Shown here piece by piece: positions 6,025-11,941 of a DNA stretch of 11,941 nt. Each line of letters begins with the position of its first letter. Positions within the stretch are counted from its first letter, which is position 1. Source of the DNA: Anaerolineales bacterium (GTDB taxonomy: Bacteria; Chloroflexota; Anaerolineae; Anaerolineales; DRMV01); NCBI GenBank assembly GCA_026991215.1, contig JALXBY010000319.1, forward strand, positions 1-11,941, in the 5' to 3' direction. Position numbers and translations under genes: made by a program. Below the pieces are notes generated by a model. The model saw only the letters and a program-made list of their open reading frames with translations. It did no database searches and was not told the origin of the DNA.

Positions 6025-6060
6025 ACCCCGTATGCAGCCATGCCCTCAGGAGGGTTGCCC

Positions 6061-7137
6061 ATGGACTGGAAGCGCCGCTTTGAGTACTGGCGCCGCCGGT
6101 ATGACCTGACCGACGTCGTCGTGTGGGCCTTTGGCCTGAGCATCCTGGCCGTGGCCGTTTACGGCGCCGTACGCTCGCTGCAGACCACCCCCTACGGCTG
6201 GAAGCAGTGGCTCCAGTTCGTCCTCTATGGCTTTTCCCAGGGGGGCGTGTACGCCCTGATTGCCCTGGGCTATACCCTGGTCTACGGCATCCTCTTCATG
6301 ATTAACTTCGCCCACGGCGAAATCTTCATGTTCGGCGCCTTTGGGTCCCTGTTCGTGGGCCTGGCCTTGCAGCGCATCGGCTTCTGGGACCGGTACCCCG
6401 TGCTTTCCCTCATCATCCTGTTCCTGGTGGCCATGGTGGTTTCTTCCACCGTGGCGGTGATTGTGGAACGGGTGGCCTACCGGCCCCTGCGGAAGGCGCC
6501 CCGGCTCGTGCCGTTGATTACAGCCATCGGTGCGTCCTTCACCCTGCAGTACACGGCCCGTTCCTTCTTCGGTTCGGGGCCGCGGGCGTATCCGGAAACG
6601 CCCATCCTGGCCGGGAGCGTGAACATCCTGGGCATCCAAATCGGCAAGCCCTATGCCCTGACCATCGTGGTTTCCCTCTTGATGATGGCCGGGCTGTACG
6701 CCTACGTCCAGTTCACCAAGACCGGAAAGGCCATGCGCGCGGTGGCCGAGAACAAAGAGGTAGCCGCGCTCATGGGCATCGACGTGGACCGGGTCATCGT
6801 GCAGACCTTCATCCTGGGTGCGTCCATGGCTGGCGTGGCCGCGGTGCTGTACTCGGTGATTTACATCCAGGTGAAGTTCTTCATGGGTTTCATTCCGGGC
6901 ATCAAGGCCTTTACCGCGGCCGTGTTGGGCGGCATTGGCAACATCCCTGGCGCGATGCTGGGCGGTTACTTTTTGGGAATCTTTGAATCCCTGGGCCCCG
7001 CGCTGATTCTGGAAGGCCTGGGCGTCACCGCGCCCAACCAGTTGAAGGACGTAATCGCCTTCACCATGCTGGTGATGGTGTTGATTTTCCGGCCCACGGG
7101 CATCCTGGGCGAGGCCCTGGCCGAAGAGCGGGTGTAG
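6061..7137 (+). CDS. livH: Branched-chain-type amino acid ABC transporter permease LivH
   Basis: A 358-residue inner-membrane permease, one half of the translocation pore together with LivM. AGGAGGG (6048-6054) lies six bases before the ATG at 6061, so this start is preferred over the in-frame ATG at 6040, which is upstream of the Shine-Dalgarno sequence. The family signature INFAHGE is at 81-87. The cytoplasmic EAA-like coupling loop, which contacts the ATPase, is at about 229-247 (AENKEVAALMGIDVD). The C-terminal 'FRPTGILGE' (343-350) is typical. About nine hydrophobic segments are visible: near 21-38, 52-80, 84-103, 113-136, 149-168, 198-216, 244-268, 282-310 and 329-346. It is about 50 residues longer than E. 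coli LivH as I recall it (near 308), and the excess is N-terminal: a charged stretch plus an extra hydrophobic segment at 21-38. It lies 27 bases before livM. Confidence 0.93.
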   Translation: MDWKRRFEYWRRRYDLTDVVVWAFGLSILAVAVYGAVRSLQTTPYGWKQWLQFVLYGFSQGGVYALIALGYTLVYGILFMINFAHGEIFMFGAFGSLFVGLALQRIGFWDRYPVLSLIILFLVAMVVSSTVAVIVERVAYRPLRKAPRLVPLITAIGASFTLQYTARSFFGSGPRAYPETPILAGSVNILGIQIGKPYALTIVVSLLMMAGLYAYVQFTKTGKAMRAVAENKEVAALMGIDVDRVIVQTFILGASMAGVAAVLYSVIYIQVKFFMGFIPGIKAFTAAVLGGIGNIPGAMLGGYFLGIFESLGPALILEGLGVTAPNQLKDVIAFTMLVMVLIFRPTGILGEALAEERV

Positions 7138-7164
7138 CCCATCCGCAGTCCACAGGAGGGCGCC

Positions 7165-8859
7165 ATGTCCCTATGGAAGCGCACGCTCAAGTTGGGTCTC
7201 TTAGGCGGCCTGATTGCCGTCTACATCGCGCTGACCGGCATGCCCCTTTCCCTGAGCCGCCGCGCGGTCATCGGAGAGTTCACGCTGGGGCATCTCACCT
7301 ACCTTATCGTGTTTGCCGCGTTTGGCTACCTCCGGGCCGCCCAGATGCGGAAGGAAAAGCAGGCTTCCGCGCCGGCCATTCTGGCGCACGCGGCCGTTAC
7401 GGGGCTGCTGAGCGGCCTGCTTCTGGCCCTGCTGGTCTTGCTGGGGCAGCGGGTGGATTTGGGCTTCATCTTCATTTCCGCCAAGCCCCAACTGTACCGC
7501 CTGCTGACCTTCCAACAGGCAAACCTGACCACAGGGTTGGTCTACCTGGTGGCTGCGGGTACGGTTCTGGGCCTGCTCTTCGCCCTGCCCCACTTTCTGC
7601 CGAAAACCTTCCATAAGGCCGTTTTGAGCGCGGTGGCCATTACGTTAGTCCTGGGCGTGTTCTCCGAACTCGTGCAACGCACGATTCTCAAATACGCTTT
7701 GGGCAGTTTCTTTGCCTACCAAGGCCTCAAGCCCATGGGGGCTTTGTGGTTGTTCGTGATTACCTTCGCCCTTTCGTGGGTGTACTTCGCCCTGCGCCCT
7801 TACATCCAGGTGCAGGACAAACGCAGCCAACAGGTATTGGGAAATCAGCCTTCACCTGAGACCCGGCTCCTGTTCACCCTTGCTTTACTGGCCTTTCTCC
7901 TGGTCATGCCCATCGTCATTCTGCAGAAGGACACCTACCTCTTGAGCGTGATCAACCTGGTAGGGCTGTACATCATCATGGGCCTGGGCCTGAACATCGT
8001 GGTGGGCTTCGCCGGCCTGCTGGATCTGGGCTACGTGGCTTTCTTCGCCATTGGCGCGTATACCGTCGCGCTGTTGACCTCGCGCGGGGAACTGGGCCGC
8101 GGCTGGGACTTCTGGGCCGCGCTGCCCCTGGCCATCCTGTTCGCGCTGACGGCCGGCGTGCTCCTGGGCATCCCGGTTCTGCGGATGCGGGGCGACTACC
8201 TGGCCATCGTCACCCTGGGGTTTGGGGAAATCATCCGCATCCTGGCCAACTCGGACTGGCTCAAGCCCTGGATGGGGGGCGCCCTGGGCGTACTGGAAAT
8301 CCCCAAGCCCACATTGTTCGGCTACACCCTCAAGGAAGAGTATCAACTGTATTACCTCATCCTGGCAGGCATTCTCATAACATGGTTGGTGGCCCACCGG
8401 TTGTATCACTCCCGCCTGGGCCGGGCATGGCAGGCCATGCGCGAGGACGAGGACGTGGCCGAAGGCACGGGGATTCACCTGGTGACGACCAAGTTGCTGG
8501 CCTTTGGCTTTGGCGCGGCCTTTTCCGGGTTGAGCGGCGCGATTTTCGCGACCAAGGTGGGGTCTGTGTACCCCTATTCCTTCAACCTGTTGATTTCCAT
8601 CAACGTGCTGTGCCTGATTATCGTGGGCGGCATGGGGAGCCTGCCCGGTGTGGTGGTCGGCGCGTTCGCCCTGGTGGGCCTGCCGGAGTTGCTGCGGGAG
8701 TTCTCGGAGTACCGGATGCTCTTCTACGGCGTTGCGCTGATTGCCATGATGCTGCTGCGGCCTGAAGGCTTCATCCCCAAGAAGCCGACCATTTACCCCC
8801 GGCTGCTGGTGCGCGGCGCTTCGCCAGTCCGGGCAGAAGGTTCGAAGTCCAAGCAGTAG
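7165..8859 (+). CDS. livM: Branched-chain-type amino acid ABC transporter permease LivM with an extra N-terminal membrane domain
   Basis: A 564-residue permease that pairs with LivH. AGGAGGG (7154-7160), four bases before the ATG at 7165, supports the long form. The conserved LivM core occupies about residues 236-535: GLYIIMGLGLNIVVGFAGLLD (read in pieces, 267-287), MRGDYLAIVTLGFGEIIR (341-358), the EAA-like coupling loop AWQAMREDEDVAEGTGI (421-437), and 'LRPEGFIPKK' near 531-540. The core is the usual LivM length; E. coli LivM is about 425 residues. The first 235 residues are additional: about six hydrophobic segments (near 7-25, 40-56, 71-94, 121-141, 152-170, 190-211) followed by a polar linker (213-234). 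This domain has no motif I recognise. The C-terminal tail (541-564) is basic and polar. The gap to livG is 39 bases. Confidence 0.92.
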   Translation: MSLWKRTLKLGLLGGLIAVYIALTGMPLSLSRRAVIGEFTLGHLTYLIVFAAFGYLRAAQMRKEKQASAPAILAHAAVTGLLSGLLLALLVLLGQRVDLGFIFISAKPQLYRLLTFQQANLTTGLVYLVAAGTVLGLLFALPHFLPKTFHKAVLSAVAITLVLGVFSELVQRTILKYALGSFFAYQGLKPMGALWLFVITFALSWVYFALRPYIQVQDKRSQQVLGNQPSPETRLLFTLALLAFLLVMPIVILQKDTYLLSVINLVGLYIIMGLGLNIVVGFAGLLDLGYVAFFAIGAYTVALLTSRGELGRGWDFWAALPLAILFALTAGVLLGIPVLRMRGDYLAIVTLGFGEIIRILANSDWLKPWMGGALGVLEIPKPTLFGYTLKEEYQLYYLILAGILITWLVAHRLYHSRLGRAWQAMREDEDVAEGTGIHLVTTKLLAFGFGAAFSGLSGAIFATKVGSVYPYSFNLLISINVLCLIIVGGMGSLPGVVVGAFALVGLPELLREFSEYRMLFYGVALIAMMLLRPEGFIPKKPTIYPRLLVRGASPVRAEGSKSKQ

Positions 8860-8898
8860 GCACGCGGCTCGCCCCAGCCCGCAGCGAAGGAGGGTAGC

Positions 8899-9687
8899 AT
8901 GGCACCCATTCTGGAAGCCCGAAAGGTGACCAAGCGGTTCGGCGGCCTGGTGGCTGTCAACCAAATCGATTTCGTCCTGGAAGAAGGGGCCATTGCCAGC
9001 ATCATCGGCCCCAACGGCGCGGGGAAGACCACTTTCTTCAACTGCATCACCGGGTACTACGTGCCTGAGGAAGGGGAAATCCTGTTCCAGGGCGTGGAAA
9101 TCCAGGGGTTGCGGCCGGACCGAATTACCTCCATGGGCATCGCGCGCACGTACCAGAACATCCGGCTGTTCGGCAAGATGAGCGCGCTGGAAAACGTCCT
9201 GGTGGGGATGCACCCCCGGTTGCACGAACACTGGTGGGACGCGGTCATCCGCACCCCGGTGTACTACCGGGAAGAACGGCGGGCGCTACAACGGGCGTGG
9301 GAGCTCCTGGATTACATGGGGTTGACCGAATGGGCCAACCTGCCGGCCAACAGCCTGCCTTATGGGGCTCAGCGCCGGCTGGAAATCGCGCGCGCCCTGG
9401 CCAGCGAACCCAAACTGTTGCTTCTGGACGAGCCAACCGCGGGCATGAACCCCCAGGAAACCGCGGACATGATTGAGTTCATCCGGCAACTACGGGACGA
9501 CTGGAACCTGACCGTACTCCTCATCGAGCACGACATGCGGGTGGTCATGACCATCAGCGAGCGCATCACGGTGCTGGACTTCGGCCAGAAGATCGCCGAA
9601 GGCAAGCCCGAAGAGATTCAACGCAACCCGCGGGTCATCGAGGCCTACCTGGGCCGAGGCGCGGCCGCGGGCATCCCGGTTGGGTAA
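8899..9687 (+). CDS. livG: Branched-chain-type amino acid ABC transporter ATP-binding protein LivG
   Basis: A 262-residue cytoplasmic ATPase that couples ATP hydrolysis to transport, acting as a heterodimer with LivF on LivHM. AAGGAGGG (8887-8894) lies four bases before the ATG. Motifs are complete: Walker A GPNGAGKT (37-44), Q-loop Q86 in RTYQNIRLF, ABC signature LPYGAQRR (153-160; the LivG family typically has L-x-YG-x-QRR rather than LSGGQ), Walker B LLLLDEPTAG (173-182) and H-loop H211 in LLIEHDM. The insertion around 105-125, between the Q-loop and the signature, is normal for LivG, as is the C-terminal 'NPRVIEAYLG' (243-252). Only 15 bases separate it from livF. Confidence 0.95.
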   Translation: MAPILEARKVTKRFGGLVAVNQIDFVLEEGAIASIIGPNGAGKTTFFNCITGYYVPEEGEILFQGVEIQGLRPDRITSMGIARTYQNIRLFGKMSALENVLVGMHPRLHEHWWDAVIRTPVYYREERRALQRAWELLDYMGLTEWANLPANSLPYGAQRRLEIARALASEPKLLLLDEPTAGMNPQETADMIEFIRQLRDDWNLTVLLIEHDMRVVMTISERITVLDFGQKIAEGKPEEIQRNPRVIEAYLGRGAAAGIPVG

Positions 9688-9702
9688 AGCGGGAGGACGG
9701 CC

Positions 9703-10416
9703 ATGGCCATGCTGGAACTGCACAACGTGCACGCCTACTACGGCCACATCCACGCGCTCAAGGGCATTTCCCTGACCGTGGAAAAAGGGGAAATCGTGAC
9801 CCTGATTGGCGCGAACGGCGCGGGCAAGACCAGCACGCTGCGGGTCATTACCATGCTCCTTCCCCCAACCGAAGGCCAGGTGCGCTTCGAAGGCGAAGAC
9901 CTGACCCAGTACCCGACCCATGTCATCGTCCGCAAGGGCATTGCCATGGTGCCCGAAGGCCGCGGCATCTTCGCCCGGCTCACGGTGATGGAGAACCTGG
10001 AGATGGGGGCCTACACCCGTACCGACAAGAAGGCCATCGAAGAGGACCTGGAACGGGTGTTCACCCTCTTCCCCCGGCTCAAGGAACGGCGTCGGCAACT
10101 GGCCGGGACCCTTTCCGGCGGCGAGCAGCAGATGCTGGCCATTGGCCGGGCTTTGATGGCCCGACCCCGCTTGCTCCTCATGGACGAACCCTCCATGGGG
10201 CTGGCCCCCATTCTGGTGGAGAGCATCTTCGAGACCATTCAGCAAATCAACCGGCAGGGGACGACCATTCTGCTGGTGGAACAGAACGCGCACATGGCCC
10301 TGCAGATTGCCCACCGGGGCTATGTGCTGCGCACCGGGGAAATCGTGCTCCAGGGCACGGCCCAGGAACTCCAGGCCAACGAAATGGTCCAGAAGACCTA
10401 CCTGGGCATGGCGTGA
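9703..10416 (+). CDS. livF: Branched-chain-type amino acid ABC transporter ATP-binding protein LivF
   Basis: A 237-residue cytoplasmic ATPase partner of LivG and last gene of the operon. GGGAGG (9691-9696) lies six bases before the ATG at 9703; a second ATG two codons later is possible. Motifs: Walker A GANGAGKT (36-43), the LivF hallmark VPEGRGIF (83-90), where the Q-loop Gln is replaced, signature LSGGEQQ (137-143), Walker B LLLMDEPSMGLAP (157-169), and LLVEQNA (190-196), where the H-loop His is replaced by Gln. These replacements are the family norm and do not mean loss of function. The C-terminal 'YVLRTGEIVLQG' (207-218) fits. A strong terminator follows 28 bases after the stop. Confidence 0.95.
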   Translation: MAMLELHNVHAYYGHIHALKGISLTVEKGEIVTLIGANGAGKTSTLRVITMLLPPTEGQVRFEGEDLTQYPTHVIVRKGIAMVPEGRGIFARLTVMENLEMGAYTRTDKKAIEEDLERVFTLFPRLKERRRQLAGTLSGGEQQMLAIGRALMARPRLLLMDEPSMGLAPILVESIFETIQQINRQGTTILLVEQNAHMALQIAHRGYVLRTGEIVLQGTAQELQANEMVQKTYLGMA

Positions 10417-10443
10417 ACCCAAAGGCGCGAAAAAGCGCAGACC

Positions 10444-10480
10444 AAAGGCCGTGGGATGCCGACCCACGGCCTTTTCTTTT
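10444..10480 (+). terminator. Rho-independent terminator of the liv operon
   Basis: AAAGGCCGTGGG (10444-10455) pairs perfectly with CCCACGGCCTTT (10463-10474) around a 7-base loop, followed by TTTTCTTTT (10472-10480). Read on the minus strand the same stem is followed by CCTTTGG and then a TTTTT run about 15 bases on, so it may weakly serve the converging lysE-like gene ending at 10506. A small stem GCGC (10425-10428) with GCGC (10435-10438) precedes it. Confidence 0.95.
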
Positions 10481-10505
10481 ACGCCCCGTTCGCCCGCCTT
10501 TCCCC

Positions 10506-11096
10506 TCAGGGAAGCAGGAAACGCACGCCTAACACGGCCAGCAGCACGGCGGCCAGCCGCAGGAAGCGCCGTCGCCACTGCAAGGGCAGGCCGTGCATCC
10601 GGCCGAAGAGGGCCAGCAACGCTATGTTCCCGGCCACAAGGAGCAGGTAAAACGACGCGATGAACCCCAGGCCCCAGAGGGGATGCTGCTTCCATCCTTC
10701 CAGGGTCCTGGGGCCAAGGACCGTGGCCCAGAAGATGTAGGGGTTGGGGTTGAGCCAGTTGACGGTGACCGCCTGCATCAAGGTCCGGACGCGACCAAGG
10801 GCCGCTTCCTCCGACGGCTGAGGCGGGCTTTTGGCCACCTGCCAGGCCAGGTAGAGGAGATACAGCCCGCCAAGCACCCGCAAGGCCCGCAGCCAGCCCT
10901 CTGGCACCTGCGAGAGCAGGAGCAAACTCACGAGCACCAGGGGGCCATCGCTCAAAAGCGGGGTGAAGGCCAGGAACAGGGCCCGCCGCGTGCCCAGCCG
11001 CAGCGCCTGCGCGAAGAAGAAGGCCTGCAACGCGCCGGGCAACAGCGCGGCCGAAAGGCCCAACATCGCGGCCTCCAGCAAATAGCCCATCGTCAT
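10506..11096 (-). CDS. LysE/RhtB-family amino acid exporter
   Basis: A 196-residue membrane protein of the LysE superfamily, which exports amino acids or related small molecules by a cation-coupled mechanism. The frame stays open far upstream through the neighbouring gene, but AAAGGAG (11109-11103) lies six bases before the ATG at 11096, and family sequence begins there; the ATG two codons later (11090) is the alternative. Seen: LPGALQAFFFAQAL (19-32), corresponding to the family's N-terminal PGP motif region, FTPLLSDGPLVLVS (44-57), and NWLNPNPYIFW (113-123), the conserved Asn-Pro motif. About six hydrophobic segments (near 5-29, 38-62, 70-88, 108-128, 141-166, 178-195) match the family. The substrate cannot be told from sequence. 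It converges on livF, opposite in role to the importer. It is 83 bases downstream of the DUF92 gene and may share its transcript. Confidence 0.88.
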   Translation of the reverse strand: MTMGYLLEAAMLGLSAALLPGALQAFFFAQALRLGTRRALFLAFTPLLSDGPLVLVSLLLLSQVPEGWLRALRVLGGLYLLYLAWQVAKSPPQPSEEAALGRVRTLMQAVTVNWLNPNPYIFWATVLGPRTLEGWKQHPLWGLGFIASFYLLLVAGNIALLALFGRMHGLPLQWRRRFLRLAAVLLAVLGVRFLLP

Positions 11097-11120
11097 CACC
11101 CACTCCTTTCCCAAAGGCCC

Positions 11121-11176
11121 ACCGCCGCTCACTGCCCACTGCCGCAGCGGCCTGCGGACAGCGCACTGCGCACTGC
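11121..11176. repeat. Second, degenerate patch of the heptanucleotide repeat
   Basis: ACYGC cores lie at 11121, 11131, 11138, 11165 and 11172, with a diverged ACAGC at 11158; 11131/11138 and 11158/11165/11172 keep the 7-base period. GCGCACTGC occurs twice (11161-11169 and 11168-11176) and is shared with the array at 4435-4443 and 4463-4471. CTGCGGAC (11152-11159) matches 4454-4461. A perfect 6-bp stem, CCGCAG (11142-11147) with CTGCGG (11152-11157), loop CGGC, lies in the middle. It fills the gap between the DUF92 and lysE-like genes, in the opposite orientation relative to transcription compared with the livK array. Confidence 0.65.
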
Positions 11177-11179
11177 GTC

Positions 11180-11941
11180 CTAAAACAACGCAAGCACGGC
11201 AGCCAGGGCCTGGGCCGTCAGGTTGACCATGTTGTTGGTCATCCAGGGCCACCCGGAAAGGGGCTGCAGCGGGCCGGGGCACGGATGGGGTTCCCCGGCT
11301 TCCACCACCTGGCCGCATTGGAGGCAGCGGGCCTGACCCTGGACCCACGCGCCCAGCAGGGAATCCACGACCACGGCCAGGAAGCCGAACCCGGCCGCGC
11401 GCAGGGCCTCCAGCACCGGCCCGCCGAACAGGGCCCAGCCCACGGCTGCCATCAGCCCGGCCCCGGCAACGGCTGCCAAGGTGCCGGGCAGGGAAACCGC
11501 GCCCGACGCCCCGGCCTGGGTGGGCCTGCCCGTCCGCAAGGAGATGGGCCGGACTGCCCAGCGGCGTCCGAGTTCCGAGGCCCAGGTATCGCCGGTGGCA
11601 AAGGCCAGGGCCGCGATGTAGGCCCACCACACCTTGGGGGAAGGATACAACCAACACAGGCCCACGAGCAATCCGGGGATACCCCCATTGGCCAGTACCT
11701 GCCCGGCATCGCGGGGCGCGTGGCCTTTCCACCGGGTCAACCACGAGGAGGTGCCGAAGAAGACCAACAGGGGCACGGCCCAGCGCCATCCAGCCAGGCC
11801 AAAGAGCCAGACGCACAACGCCCAGGCCGCCCAGGCCCCGTCTGGGGAAAGCCATCCCCGGCGCCGCGCGACCCAGGCCACCGCCGAGGCCAGAAGCAGG
11901 GCCGCCAGCCCACGGAACAGCGTGGGGTCACTGCAGGCCAT
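11180..11941 (-). CDS. DUF92/TMEM19-family integral membrane protein
   Basis: A 253-residue polytopic membrane protein. Conserved DUF92 segments are DAGQVLANGGIPG (78-90), ATGDTWASELG (115-125), SLRTGRPTQAGASGAVS (134-150), VDSLLGA (192-198) and the C-terminal NNMVNL (236-241). A plant member of this family, VTE6, is a phytyl-phosphate kinase, so a role in isoprenoid phosphate metabolism is possible but unproven here. A CLQC...PC cluster (C206, C209, C221) sits in a loop before the last helix and could bind a metal. The ATG at 11941 is at the very edge of the window; it gives a family-typical N-terminus, but its ribosome binding site is outside and the true start could lie further upstream. 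It precedes the lysE-like gene on the same strand. Confidence 0.85.
   Translation of the reverse strand: MACSDPTLFRGLAALLLASAVAWVARRRGWLSPDGAWAAWALCVWLFGLAGWRWAVPLLVFFGTSSWLTRWKGHAPRDAGQVLANGGIPGLLVGLCWLYPSPKVWWAYIAALAFATGDTWASELGRRWAVRPISLRTGRPTQAGASGAVSLPGTLAAVAGAGLMAAVGWALFGGPVLEALRAAGFGFLAVVVDSLLGAWVQGQARCLQCGQVVEAGEPHPCPGPLQPLSGWPWMTNNMVNLTAQALAAVLALF

Noticed and set aside
6040..6060. ATG at 6040 as the livH start
   Set aside because: The strong AGGAGGG lies downstream of it and is spaced for the ATG at 6061.
7885..9231. Minus-strand open frame of 448 codons across the livM-livG junction
   Set aside because: It spans two recognised transporter genes, is rich in His, Gln, Gly and Pro, and shows no motif.
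9703..10416. LivF as a degenerate ATPase because the Q-loop and H-loop residues differ
   Set aside because: VPEGRGIF and LVEQN are the usual sequences of the LivF family; Walker A, Walker B and the signature are intact.
10506..11855. A 449-codon reading of the lysE-like frame extending back through the DUF92 gene
   Set aside because: The upstream part overlaps the DUF92 gene in another frame and is low-complexity Gly/Arg/Pro. The real start at 11096 has a Shine-Dalgarno sequence.

Overview
The window is GC-rich, gene-dense bacterial chromosomal DNA. The best guess for its source is a member of the Chloroflexota (Anaerolineae or a relative). This rests on remembered family resemblance: a long LivK lipoprotein with a Cys-containing N-terminal segment, a stand-alone FbiB-C-terminal-like nitroreductase and a Trm9-like methyltransferase. 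No rRNA or marker gene is present to prove it. No mobile element, CRISPR array, tRNA or rRNA was seen.

Layout. Bases 57-1643 (+) encode a membrane-anchored, Trp-rich protein of unknown function that may be a beta-propeller. Two co-directional minus-strand genes follow: a class I SAM-dependent methyltransferase (1668-2384) and an M24-family aminopeptidase P-like metallopeptidase (2414-3640), 29 bases apart. A 155-base divergent region with a plausible promoter separates them from a nitroreductase (3796-4404, +). Next comes a 191-base intergenic stretch holding an array of heptanucleotide repeats and then a near-consensus promoter.

That promoter starts the main unit of the window, a complete five-gene branched-chain-type amino acid ABC importer: livK (4596-5867), livH (6061-7137), livM (7165-8859), livG (8899-9687) and livF (9703-10416). 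It ends at a strong intrinsic terminator (10444-10480). Every gene has a good Shine-Dalgarno sequence. A structured 193-base spacer with a 10-bp perfect stem lies between livK and livH, suggesting uneven expression of the binding protein and the membrane components. Converging on the operon from the right are a LysE/RhtB-type amino acid exporter (10506-11096, -) and a DUF92/TMEM19-family membrane protein (11180-11941, -), which reaches the window edge. A second, more degenerate patch of the same heptamer repeat lies between these two genes.

How the genes fit together. The lipoprotein LivK captures an amino acid or related solute outside the membrane, LivH/LivM form the pore, and LivG/LivF hydrolyse ATP. 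A peptidase that may release amino acids and a LysE-type exporter lie nearby, consistent with amino acid or peptide metabolism, but the link is only positional. The region is mostly ordinary core or transport content. The less ordinary signals are the period-7 repeats, the livK-livH spacer with competing RNA stems, an inverted repeat spanning the livK -10 box, an extra membrane domain of about 230 residues on LivM, and eight cysteines in mature LivK.
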